DNA of 64,000 nt from CALJXB01 sp965225935 (GTDB lineage Bacteria; Pseudomonadota; Alphaproteobacteria; Kiloniellales; JAKSDN01): assembly GCA_965225935.1 (NCBI GenBank), contig CBDDCC010000015.1:62001-126000 (forward strand), read 5' to 3'. Made by a program: the position numbers and the translations under genes. The notes under the pieces are model-generated. The model saw nothing but the letters and a program-made list of their open reading frames with translations. It made no database searches and was not told the DNA's origin. Positions 52,162 through 64,000 of the stretch are shown piece after piece (the stretch's first letter is position 1; each line of letters begins with the position of its first letter).

Positions 52162-52302
52162 CCCCCTGGCGAGCCTCCTGTCCGGCAAGCCCCGATGGCC
52201 GGGGATCATAGCACGTGACGTCAAGGTTGCGAACGGACGCGCGATGGGGAAGCGGTCGGGCCCATCGGGGTCCGGCCTTCAGGCTCCTTGGGCACAGGGA
52301 AT

Positions 52303-52329
52303 CCGCCCCCGGCGGCGCGCGCCGGGCGG
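52303..52329 (-). terminator. GC-rich hairpin downstream of the 39-residue membrane protein gene
   Basis: CCGCCC-CCGGCG pairs with CGCCGG-GCGG around a 5-base loop, with a CC bulge. It lies about 57 bases after the stop of the small minus-strand gene. No T-run follows; modest support. Confidence 0.35.
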
Positions 52330-52385
52330 CTGACGGCGTAAGGAAAACAGGGAACGAGGGGGCCCGTGCGGGCCGCCGGACCGGC

Positions 52386-52505
52386 TCAGCCGGTCGTCTT
52401 CATGACCACCCAGACCGTCAGGAAGACCAGCCCCCAGCTGAGCGCCGAGGACAGCAGAACGACGGCGATGCGGGTCGAGCCCGAGGCCCTGGCGATGGGT
52501 TTCAT
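52386..52505 (-). CDS. 39-residue single-pass membrane protein
   Basis: The peptide MKPIARASGSTRIAVVLLSS then ALSWGLVFLTVWVVMKTTG has one clear transmembrane helix (about 12-34) and a basic N-terminus. GGGAGAG lies five bases before the ATG. A longer frame from 52628 is not credible. No family is recognised; small inner-membrane proteins of this type are often regulators or assembly factors. Confidence 0.55.
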   Translation of the reverse strand: MKPIARASGSTRIAVVLLSSALSWGLVFLTVWVVMKTTG

Positions 52506-52781
52506 CACGTCTCTCCCGGAGCCCCGGGCGCCCAACGCTGCGCCGTTCGGGCTCTCTTGCTTGGCCGTTGCGGACCGCGATCCGTTCCCGCTGCGAGGCG
52601 GGATCCAGGCCGGCGGCCCGCGTCGCATTCGCGCCGGCCTGCGGTCCCGGCAGGTTGTCTACCCCTACCTTGATAAACAAGCCGGCCCTGGAACGGTTCC
52701 GCCGCCCCCGTTTCGCGCCTGTTCAGACTCGGGTTTCAACGGTTACACTTGCGGGCCAAACGGGCATTGGGACGGTTCTTG

Positions 52782-53252
52782 ATGAGAGTTCGGAGTCTGC
52801 TCGCTGCGCTCTTCCTGACGGCCACGGGCACGGCGACCGCGGCCGAGAAAAGCATCGAGGAAAGCTCGGGCGACTGGCAGATCGTCTGCTTCGACGACGA
52901 GGTCGCCCAATACCGCAGCTGCTACGTGATCCGCGAAGACCTTTCGGTCCTGATCAGCAGCCGGGACTACCGGCTGGTCTTCGTGGGCTCCGGCTCCGAC
53001 CGCGAACCGGGCTCCGAGGTCACTGTCCAGGTGGACGGCAAGCAGCCTATCGTCTGGCGCGAGGACGACTTCTACGCCGACGACGCCTTCGGCGCGGCGA
53101 TCCAGCAGTTCCGGGCGGGCAAGATCGCCTCCATCGCCTGGAGCCACAAGGACACGGGCCAGAACGTTCAGGACGACGTCTCCCTGATCGGCTTCTCCAG
53201 GGCCTACCGCCGCGCCAACGAGATCGTCACCGAATACAATCCCTCTCCTTAG
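52782..53252 (+). CDS. periplasmic IalB-like (invasion-associated locus B type) protein
   Basis: 156 residues from ATG 52782. Signal peptide MRVRSLLAALFLTATGTATA. The mature part has GDWQIVCFDDE and RSCYVIREDLSVLI, the Trp and paired Cys spacing seen in IalB-like proteins, and ends with VSLIGFSRAYRRANE. IalB-like proteins are periplasmic and of uncertain function. Single gene, next to the small membrane-protein gene on the other strand. Confidence 0.6.
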   Translation: MRVRSLLAALFLTATGTATAAEKSIEESSGDWQIVCFDDEVAQYRSCYVIREDLSVLISSRDYRLVFVGSGSDREPGSEVTVQVDGKQPIVWREDDFYADDAFGAAIQQFRAGKIASIAWSHKDTGQNVQDDVSLIGFSRAYRRANEIVTEYNPSP

Positions 53253-53348
53253 GCCGGGTTTCTCGCGATAGCAGGAGCTTACCGGCCGTTCTTCGAGCGA
53301 TACTCATAAACTGTCCCGAACGGCGATCAGGGCGCGCTTCCGTCGGCG

Positions 53349-56744
<3,396 letters not shown>

Positions 56745-56800
56745 GACGATCCAGTCTCCTCGGAATCGGCGCGGGCAGGTCCGGGCGGAGGCCCTTCTGC

Positions 56801-57577
56801 CTACTCCAGGTGCTTTTTCATGATGTCCTGTAGCCGGCCATCGGCCGCCATATCGAGCAGGAGCCGGTCGATCGCCGCGATCACCTCGGGCTCGACGCTG
56901 TGACGCCCGATCATGATGTGGAGGTCTTCCGCATCGACCGCGAGGGGATGGCGCTCGACGCTGTCGGCCTTGTCGAGGCTCTTGAGGACGGTCCGCATGA
57001 CGCCGGTATCGTCGACCAGGAAGCCGTCGATGCGGTGGTGCAGCAGCTTGCGGATGTTGGTCTCGTAGTCGACCGTGTAGTCTAGCTGCCGGGCGAAGTC
57101 CGGGTCGTCGCGCAGGGCCGCGAACTCGGCGCCATAGTGGTATCCGGCGATCGCGCCGAGCCGCAGACCCACTTTCGTGACATCGGCGAGGCGTTCCAGT
57201 GGGAAACGGCCCGACTCACCCTTGCGCACATAGATCGCCACCTCCGCCTTGCGGTAGGGAATAGAGAAATGAGCGTAGAGCTGGCGCTCCGGCGTCAGGC
57301 TGGCGCTGCTGGTGGCGTCCAGCTCGCCGTTCTCGATCATCAGCAGGATGCGCGTCCAGGGTATCTCGGTGTAGCTGATCTCGCAGCCCAGCTCCGCGCC
57401 GATGGTGCGCAGCACGTCGATGTCGATGCCAGCAGGATTGCCGGCGGCGTCGGTATAGGTATAGGCACCGTAGGGCTCGTAGCCGAACCGCAGCCGGCAG
57501 TCGCCCTCCGCCCGGGCCGGCGCCGCGGCGGCCGACAGGCAGGCTGCAAGCACGCTGGCCAGCCACAGTCTCTTCAT
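56801..57577 (-). CDS. periplasmic solute-binding protein (SBP_bac_3 type)
   Basis: 258 residues from ATG 57577, behind GGAGAGCG. Signal peptide MKRLWLASVLAACLSAAAAP. Two lobes: YGAYTYTDAAGNPAGIDIDV with EIPWTRILLMIENGELDATS, and VGLRLGAIAGYHYGAEF with KLLHHRIDGFLVDD. This is the family of polar amino-acid binding proteins. No permease genes adjoin it; instead the hybrid kinase follows on the same strand, which favours a sensory role. Confidence 0.85.
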   Translation of the reverse strand: MKRLWLASVLAACLSAAAAPARAEGDCRLRFGYEPYGAYTYTDAAGNPAGIDIDVLRTIGAELGCEISYTEIPWTRILLMIENGELDATSSASLTPERQLYAHFSIPYRKAEVAIYVRKGESGRFPLERLADVTKVGLRLGAIAGYHYGAEFAALRDDPDFARQLDYTVDYETNIRKLLHHRIDGFLVDDTGVMRTVLKSLDKADSVERHPLAVDAEDLHIMIGRHSVEPEVIAAIDRLLLDMAADGRLQDIMKKHLE

Positions 57578-57647
57578 GCCGACGCTCTCCTTACGTCCTT
57601 GAACCCTTCGCTGGGCAACGCCGCCGCGGATCACGCGCCGCCCCGGG

Positions 57648-58724
57648 TCATAGTTGGGATGGGGCGAGCCGTTCCTGCGCTTCCTTCACCAGGGTCCGCA
57701 CCAGCTCGCCCGCCGGAAGTTTTCGGTTGAGCGCCGCGGCCTGTCCGTAGAGCAGGAACTGAAAGTCGGGCATGCCCCGTGCCGTGCTCTCCTGCTCCAG
57801 CGGTCCGCTGAAGGCGTACATTGCGGGAAACGCGGGCAGCGGTTCGCGGCGCTCGGCCATGGCCTCGATGTAGCGGTTGGTGCGGGCCCGCGCGGGTCGG
57901 CCGGAAAAGGCCCTCGTCAGCCGCGTGTCCTGGTCGCTGGCCTGATCCAAGGCGCTGCGATGGGCCTCGCTGATGTTCGTCTCGTTGCAGGAGAGGAAGG
58001 CCGTTCCCATTTGGACGCCGGCGGCGCCCAAGGCGAAGGCCGCCGCGATGCCGCGTCCGTCGGCGATGCCGCCGGCGGCGATGACCGGCAGGTCGACGGC
58101 ATCGACCACCTGCGGCACCAGGGCCATGGTCCCGACGCCGAAATCCTCGAAGGAGGTGTCGAACGTGCCGCGGTGGCCGCCGGCCTCCCAGCCCTGGGCG
58201 ATGATGGCGTCGATTCCGCTGGCCTCCAGCGCCTTCGCCTCGGCGACCGTGGTGGCCGAGCAGAGGATACGGCAGCCTGCGCCGTGCAGCGCCTCCAGCG
58301 CCTCGCGTCCCGGCAGGCCGAAGTGGAAGCTCACCACCGGTGGGGCGATTTCCAGCAGCGCCGAAAGGACCTCGGGCCCGAAGGTGGCGAAGCGCGGGTG
58401 CGAGGCGGCCGGCACCTCGCCGAGGCCGAGTTCTTCGTAGAAGGGCGCCAGGCGCGCACGGGTCCGGGCGTCGGTCTCGGGGTCGGGCTGGGGCGGGTCG
58501 TGGGCGAAGAAGTTCAGGTTGAAGGGCCGGTTGGTGGCGGCGCGGAGCTGGTCGGCCGTGGCCCGCAGGTCGTCGGCCGAGAGCGTCGCGCAGCCGATCG
58601 ACCCCATCGCGCCCGCGTTGCTGACGGCAGCCGCCAGGGCGGGCGTGGTGGACCCGGCCATGGGGGCCTGAATGATGGGGACCTCGACCTTCAGAAGGTC
58701 GAGTAGATCCGATCTTGGCCACAT
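57648..58724 (-). CDS. nitronate monooxygenase (2-nitropropane dioxygenase-like)
   Basis: 358 residues from ATG 58724 with GGGAGG ahead; the frame extends further upstream without support. TIM-barrel flavoprotein: VPIIQAPMAGSTTPALAAAV at the start, AQGWEAGGHRGTFDTS (FMN/catalytic His region), LPVIAAGGIADGRGIAAAFA and GAAGVQMGTAFL. Oxidises toxic propionate-3-nitronate or related nitronates with FMN and O2. Followed by the binding-protein gene on the same strand (70-base gap). Confidence 0.9.
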   Translation of the reverse strand: MWPRSDLLDLLKVEVPIIQAPMAGSTTPALAAAVSNAGAMGSIGCATLSADDLRATADQLRAATNRPFNLNFFAHDPPQPDPETDARTRARLAPFYEELGLGEVPAASHPRFATFGPEVLSALLEIAPPVVSFHFGLPGREALEALHGAGCRILCSATTVAEAKALEASGIDAIIAQGWEAGGHRGTFDTSFEDFGVGTMALVPQVVDAVDLPVIAAGGIADGRGIAAAFALGAAGVQMGTAFLSCNETNISEAHRSALDQASDQDTRLTRAFSGRPARARTNRYIEAMAERREPLPAFPAMYAFSGPLEQESTARGMPDFQFLLYGQAAALNRKLPAGELVRTLVKEAQERLAPSQL

Positions 58725-59036
58725 GCCGGCATCCTCCCAAGACTGCTTGAATCCCCGGCTCGGTCTCTCGCACGCCGCCCGCCCGAGCAGGGAACCATCG
58801 CAACGGCCGGACGGACGGGAACGGCGGGAACCCTCAGCGCCGCGCAGCATATCATGGCTTTCGCCGGCGCAGAAAAGCCGCGCGGCGGTGCCCAGAAACA
58901 ATTGAAACCAAAAACTTTCCGCCGAGACATGCGCCGGAAAAGGGCGGTTCCTAGATTTCCCTTCAACGGCTTGGTGCCGCGCGCCCGAAAGGGACCGTCC
59001 CAAGCAGATCGAATCTCAGGGGTGGAGACTAGAACG
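58725..59036. other. gap between nitronate monooxygenase and DUF1127-type gene
   Basis: 312 bases with no convincing gene. A relatively A-rich patch at 58896-58920 could be part of a promoter for the plus-strand gene; nothing else stands out. Confidence 0.4.
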
Positions 59037-59366
59037 ATGAGCAAGCAAGACATCCGATCGAGCCACGAAGATCAGCCCCATGGTGGAAACGAGGGTGCTC
59101 TCGACATCTTCGGCGGAGCCGTGGGCCTGGTGGATTGGGCAATCGACGCTTTGATCTCCGCGGTCTCCGGCATCCGCCGCAGGCAGGCCGACGGCCCGGG
59201 CTGCCGGGGCCGCGGCGAGCGGCCGCTGCAGGTGATCCGGGCCATGTCCATGGTCAACGACCACGTGCTGCGGGACGTCGGGCTGGACCGGGCCGCCATC
59301 GCGGCGATCGTGGAGCTCTCGGCCGACGACATCGACGGCTGTCGCCTCGACCGCTCGGCCGCCTGA
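59037..59366 (+). CDS. DUF1127-like small protein
   Basis: 109 residues from ATG 59037. The N-terminal half is hydrophilic then GALDIFGGAVGLVDWAIDAL. The C-terminal part RPLQVIRAMSMVNDHVLRDV followed by GLDRAAIAAI fits the DUF1127/YjiS pattern (L..LsdreLrDIGLsR). Such small proteins are common in alphaproteobacteria and some bind RNA or act in phosphate and stress responses. Followed by a strong hairpin at 59412. Confidence 0.65.
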   Translation: MSKQDIRSSHEDQPHGGNEGALDIFGGAVGLVDWAIDALISAVSGIRRRQADGPGCRGRGERPLQVIRAMSMVNDHVLRDVGLDRAAIAAIVELSADDIDGCRLDRSAA

Positions 59367-59411
59367 GCCCGGCCGGCAGGGGAGGCCGGACGCCATGCAT
59401 CAAACCGCCAA

Positions 59412-59448
59412 GGTGCGCGGGACCCCGACCGCTCGGGTCCCGCGCACC
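59412..59448 (+). terminator. perfect 14-bp stem-loop after the DUF1127-like gene
   Basis: GGTGCGCGGGACCC (59412-59425) pairs perfectly with GGGTCCCGCGCACC (59435-59448) around a 9-base loop. It lies 45 bases past the upstream stop and 114 before the response-regulator start. Few T bases follow (GTCCATTTG), so it may be a terminator or a leader structure of the regulator mRNA. Confidence 0.7.
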
Positions 59449-59562
59449 GTCCATTTGCTGGAGACAGTCGCCTCGGACATAATCGAACTGAAGCGGGCGC
59501 CGGACGCCTCGGCCGAAAGAACAATGCGGCAGGCGCGGCGGACCCGGGAGGGACGGCAAGGA

Positions 59563-60285
59563 ATGACAGGCAGCTGCCACGTCGTCGTCGTGGACGACGA
59601 GCCGGACATCAGGGAGACCGTGCAGGACTACCTGGAGCTTCACGGCTTCCGGGTGACCCAGGCCGACGGCGGCGAGGCCCTGCGCCAGGTGGTGGCGACG
59701 GAGCCGATCGACCTGGTGCTGCTCGACATCAACATGCCGGGCGAGGACGGCCTCAGCCTGGCCCGTTTCCTGCGCGAGCAGACCGAGGTTTCCCTCATCA
59801 TGCTGACGGCGGCGGGCGAGGTGGTCGACCGCATCGTCGGGCTGGAGATGGGGGCGGACGACTATCTGGCCAAGCCCGTCGACCTGCGCGAGCTGCTGGC
59901 CCGCTGCAAGGCGGTGCTGCGCCGCTTCGAGAGCGCCCAGGCCAGGGCCGAAACGGCCTTGGAGACGGCCCAGCGCATGGTGACCTTCGGCAAGCTGCGG
60001 CTCGACCTCGACGCCCACAAGCTGTTCGACCAGGAAGGCGCCGAGGTGCCCTTGACCAGCATGGAGTTCGACCTGCTGAAGGCCTTCGCCGAGCACCCGA
60101 ACCGGGTCCTCAGCCGCGACCAGCTGCTCGACATGGCCCACAACCGGGGCTGGGAGCCCTTCGACCGCAGCATCGACATCCGCATCGCCCGCATCCGGCG
60201 CAAGATCGAGCAGGATCCGGCCAAGCCCCAGGTGATCAAGACCGTGCGCGGCGCCGGCTACATCTTCTCGCCCTCGGGCGGCTGA
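59563..60285 (+). CDS. OmpR/PhoB-family response regulator
   Basis: 240 residues from ATG 59563 with AAGGA ahead; the frame opens 56 codons earlier but that part is Arg-rich and overlaps the hairpin. Receiver: D11-D12 in VVVVDDEP, phospho-acceptor D55 in VLLDINMPG, K in DDYLAKPVD. Winged-helix output: VPLTSMEFDLLKAFAEHPNR, SIDIRIARIRRKIE and VRGAGYIFSP. No kinase adjoins it on the same strand; the hybrid kinase at 53349 is the nearest. Confidence 0.92.
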   Translation: MTGSCHVVVVDDEPDIRETVQDYLELHGFRVTQADGGEALRQVVATEPIDLVLLDINMPGEDGLSLARFLREQTEVSLIMLTAAGEVVDRIVGLEMGADDYLAKPVDLRELLARCKAVLRRFESAQARAETALETAQRMVTFGKLRLDLDAHKLFDQEGAEVPLTSMEFDLLKAFAEHPNRVLSRDQLLDMAHNRGWEPFDRSIDIRIARIRRKIEQDPAKPQVIKTVRGAGYIFSPSGG

Positions 60286-60670
60286 GCCGCAAGACGACCC
60301 CGGCGCCGCCCATTGGCGTCGGCGCGGACGACAAGGCATAGCCTGGCTGAGGCTCAGCCCCAGAACTTTTGATTTGGCGGGCGCCGCCATCCTGGCCCAG
60401 AATACCCACAGGCTTTGCAAGTGCGCTCCGCGGGCCGGCGCGACCGGACCCCGGCCGCTTTCTGCGTCGCGCAGCTTGGCTCCACGGATTGGCGGGCTTT
60501 GGCCCTACGGGGCCGGGAGTTTTCGCTTCATTCTGTCAGTCGTAACTGTAACAATGCCGCCGAAATGGCGAAATCAATGTCGCCAACCAAATCGATGTCG
60601 CCGACCAGGCGAAACCGCCAATCCAATCAGCCGCTTGCTCAAGCAGGGGAACCATCAGGGAGTGCAGATC
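60286..60670 (+). other. 385-base leader of the ABC transporter operon
   Basis: No separate gene is supported; a frame opening at 60374 is continuous with the binding protein but lacks a ribosome site. It contains a tandem 18-base repeat at 60571-60606 and an AT-richer stretch near 60535-60570 that may be the promoter. Confidence 0.45.
60571..60606 (+). repeat. tandem 18-base direct repeat
   Basis: Two head-to-tail copies, AAATCAATGTCGCCAACC and AAATCGATGTCGCCGACC, differ at two positions. They lie 65 bases before the binding-protein start and could be a regulator site or slipped-strand duplication. Confidence 0.6.
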
Positions 60671-61846
60671 GTGAAAAAGCAGACCTTGGCAGAACTCTCC
60701 AGCCATAAGACACAGAAGGCCGCGAAGACCTTCTCCCGGCGCACGGTGCTGAAGAACGCGGCCGCCGCAGGCGTGTTCGCGACGCTCTCGCCCTATGTCC
60801 TGACCGAAGAGGCGAAGGCGGCCTCCGGCGAACTCAAGGTCCTGATCTGGACGGGCTATATTCCGCAGACGGTGCGCGACAAGTTCGAGGAGGACACCGG
60901 CGTCAGCATCAAGGTGACCAACTACGGCTCCAACGAGGAGCTGCTGAACAAGATGAAGGCCACCAAGGGCCGCGGCTTCGACATCATCAGCCCGACCCTG
61001 AACCGCAAGCCGCAATGGGAGCCGCTCGGACTGCTGCAGCCCTGGGACATGGGCCGGGTGCCGACCGACAACGTGGTCTCCGGCCTGTTGAAGGGCTCGA
61101 CCGACGAATGGGCCTGGGACGGCGGCATCTATCATCTGCCCTACATCTGGGGCACCGAGGCCATGTCCTGGCGCACGGACATGTTCACGCGCGACTATGC
61201 GGACCTGACCTACGGCGACCTCTGGCTGCCGGAGATGAAGGGCAAGGTGCAGGGCCGTCCGCACTCGATGATGGCGGGCATCGGCCTCTACCTCGACCGC
61301 ATCGGCGAGCTGCCCTCCAACCGCATGATCGACGCCTACACCGACGAGGACAACATGCGGCGCATCTGGACCGAGATCACCAAGTTCGCCGTCGAGCACA
61401 AGCCCTGGATCCGCCAGTTCTGGAACGACCACAACACCCAGAAGGCCGGCTTCATGCAGAACGGCTGCGTGATCGGCCAGACCTGGGACGGGCCCGCCAT
61501 CGAGCTGAAGAAGGAAGGCAAGCCGGTGACCTACATGGCGCCGCAGGAAGGCGCCTTCACCTGGCTCGACGGCCTCTCGATTCCGGTCGGCGCCAAGAAC
61601 ATGGATGCCATCTACGAGTTCCTCAACGTCGCCTTCCAGCCGGAAGTGGGCGGCATGCTCGGCAACGAGACCGGCTACAACCCGGTCGCGATCGGCGCCT
61701 CGGACTTCCTCGACGAGGCCACCAAGCTGGCCTTCCAGGAAGCCTATCCGGACGACGCGCTCGACAATCTCTGGTGGTGGCCAGCCGAGCCGGTCTGGTA
61801 CGCCGCCGCGCGCGCCGAGTTCCGCGACAAGTTCGTCGCGGCCTAG
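60671..61846 (+). CDS. ABC transporter substrate-binding protein (PotD/polyamine-opine family, Tat-type signal)
   Basis: 391 residues from GTG 60671 (GGGAG about nine bases ahead). The N-terminus contains FSRRTVLKNAAAAGVFATLS, a twin-arginine signal. The mature protein begins GELKVLIWTGYIPQTVRDKF and has TNYGSNEELLNKMKA, LPYIWGTEAMSWRTD and WDGPAIELKKEGKPVTY, as in spermidine/putrescine-binding PotD relatives. Conserved aromatic residues suggest an amine ligand. It is followed by a stem-loop and then the ATPase and permease genes. Confidence 0.9.
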   Translation: MKKQTLAELSSHKTQKAAKTFSRRTVLKNAAAAGVFATLSPYVLTEEAKAASGELKVLIWTGYIPQTVRDKFEEDTGVSIKVTNYGSNEELLNKMKATKGRGFDIISPTLNRKPQWEPLGLLQPWDMGRVPTDNVVSGLLKGSTDEWAWDGGIYHLPYIWGTEAMSWRTDMFTRDYADLTYGDLWLPEMKGKVQGRPHSMMAGIGLYLDRIGELPSNRMIDAYTDEDNMRRIWTEITKFAVEHKPWIRQFWNDHNTQKAGFMQNGCVIGQTWDGPAIELKKEGKPVTYMAPQEGAFTWLDGLSIPVGAKNMDAIYEFLNVAFQPEVGGMLGNETGYNPVAIGASDFLDEATKLAFQEAYPDDALDNLWWWPAEPVWYAAARAEFRDKFVAA

Positions 61847-61862
61847 CTTAGTAACTCCGGGA

Positions 61863-61913
61863 CTCCGCGAGCTAGCTCCGCCCTGGCCAGGTAGGCCGGG
61901 GCGGGCCGCGGAG
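61863..61913 (+). promoter_or_regulatory. stem-loop between binding-protein and ATPase genes
   Basis: Outer stem CTCCGCG (61863-61869) with CGCGGAG (61907-61913). Inner stem CCGCCCTGGCC (61878-61888) with GGCCGGGGCGG (61894-61904), loop AGGTA. No T-run. It starts 17 bases after the binding-protein stop and is placed to protect that mRNA from 3' decay, favouring excess binding protein over the ATPase. Confidence 0.6.
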
Positions 61914-61969
61914 ACTTCTGGAAACGCCCTCGGGCGGAGTTCGCTATCTTGGTTGGGGGGCCATAGATA

Positions 61970-63053
<1,084 letters not shown>

Positions 63054-63061
<8 letters not shown>

Positions 63062-64000
63062 GTTCTTCGGCGTCTTTCTGGCAGTGCTGCTGGCGATCCT
63101 GATCGCGCCGCACGTCCAGAAGCACGCGGACACCATCTGGACCGGCGTGACGCGCATCCGCTTCGTGCAAACGAACGGCGTGTTCCTGTCGTTCTATCTG
63201 GTCGGGGCCGTGATGATCTGGACGCTGGTCATGATCATCCTGCCCCAGCTCTACATGGTGCAGTTCTCCTTCAGCCATAACCTGCTGCCCAATGAGATCG
63301 GCGGGCCGAAGGACGTCTTCACCCTGGAGAACTACCGCTATCTCCTGTTCGGGCGGGAAGGCGACGAGGAGCTCTTCAACTATCTCCACATGCAGGTCTT
63401 CGGGCGCACCATCCTGGTCAGCGTGCTGATCACGCTCCTGGACTTCGCGCTCTGCTATCCCATTGCCTACTACATGGCCCAGGTGGCCCGCGGCGGCCGG
63501 GCGCGGCTGTTGGTGCTCTGCCTGATCCTGCCGTTCTGGGTCAACGAGATCCTGCGGGCCTTCGCCTTCCGCATTCTCTTCGGCACCGGCGGGGTGATCA
63601 ATCAGGCGCTGCTCGGCATCGGCGTGCTGAGCGAGCCGATCGACTTCCTGGGGGCCGACGTCGGCCTCTACGCCGGCCTCAGCTACGCCTACATCCTCCT
63701 GATGATCTTCCCCATCTACAACGCCGTCGAGAGCCTCGACCACAACCAGATCGAGGCGGCGCGGGATCTGGGCGCGCCCTGGTGGCGGATCCACGTCCGC
63801 GTGGTCATGCCCCACGCCAAACCGGGCATCGCGTCGGGCTGCACCATGGTGTTCATGCTTTGCGCCGGCGCCCTGGCCGCGCCCCAGATCCTCGGCGGCC
63901 CATCCAGCCTCTGGTTCACCCAGATCATCTATCAGTGGTTCAACACCGGCGGCAACTGGCCGCGCGGCTCGGCCTACGCCTTCGTGCTGCTGATCGTCTG
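63054..64000 (+). CDS. ABC transporter permease (PotB-like), cut by window end
   Basis: About 315 residues are visible; the stop lies beyond the window. The ATG at 63054 overlaps the ATPase stop. After a first helix (FFGVFLAVLLAILIAPHV) and an unusually long N-terminal extension, the permease domain has LSFYLVGAVMIWTLVMIILP, YRYLLFG and the EAA loop QIEAARDLGAPWWRIHVRVV near 250. It is the first of presumably two permeases of the operon. Confidence 0.9.

Noticed and set aside
60286..60670. Riboswitch upstream of the polyamine-type ABC operon
   Set aside because: I could not recognise the conserved core of any known class; only a tandem repeat is evident.

Overview
The window looks like a chromosomal segment of a high-GC alphaproteobacterium, probably a Rhodospirillales/Kiloniellales-type heterotroph. 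The support is the G+C-rich codon use throughout, a MucR/Ros-type regulator, an RpoH-type sigma factor, TRAP transporters and an AprMBA/Sat sulfite-oxidation set. The genus cannot be named from the sequence alone. Both ends cut genes: a DsbA/FrnE-like oxidoreductase on the left and an ABC permease on the right.

Layout. 1-14.3 kb is a mixed housekeeping and stress region: SDR dehydrogenase, a short MerF, a C45 Ntn-hydrolase, a methyltransferase, a cupin, AceK, a Rap1a/Tai-like protein overlapping a tiny gene, a stand-alone primase-polymerase, an Ala-rich lipoprotein, a tandem UspA protein, RpoH, a CheR-type methyltransferase and a PiuC-type dioxygenase. At 14.3-15.7 kb an apparently intact IS5-family element has duplicated the CTAG that contains the dioxygenase stop codon. 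15.8-18.2 kb holds mucR and a MerR regulator divergent from a methyltransferase-VOC pair, with a SoxR-box-like operator between them.

18.25-25.4 kb is a likely genomic island. A degenerate 3' piece of a tRNA-Ser lies at its left edge and the intact tRNA-Ser(UGA) at its right, both on the minus strand. Between them are sat and aprM-aprB-aprA, whose products together should oxidise sulfite to sulfate through APS with ATP formation and electron transfer to the membrane. A MazG-like hydrolase, a metallophosphoesterase and an unusual CysH-like protein complete the island. Next to the tRNA lie fused relics of a tyrosine integrase and a transposase. They begin a second, visibly less GC-rich block (25.4-33.8 kb) with a LysR regulator, a DctPQM TRAP transporter, two PuuE-type polysaccharide deacetylases and a GAF protein. 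This block ends in a truncated IS5-type remnant and looks like an acquired uptake-and-hydrolysis cluster for a small organic acid or amide.

33.8-36.3 kb has an MFS permease, a pentapeptide-repeat fragment and a BdcA-like SDR. 36.5-49.7 kb is a near-complete type II secretion locus (gspK divergent; then gspO, E, F, G, H, I, J, L, M, a short C, and D) with a Tat-signal PhoX/DUF839 protein embedded in it, suggesting a dedicated Tat-to-T2SS exported phosphatase. 49.7-64 kb holds a TPR sulfotransferase, a methyltransferase, an IalB-like periplasmic protein, a periplasmic binding protein with a multi-PAS hybrid histidine kinase, nitronate monooxygenase, a DUF1127-type protein, an OmpR-type regulator and the start of a polyamine/opine-type ABC transporter operon. 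Both solute-binding-protein genes (dctP and the ABC one) are followed by long GC-rich stem-loops before the permease or ATPase genes, which probably set unequal expression.
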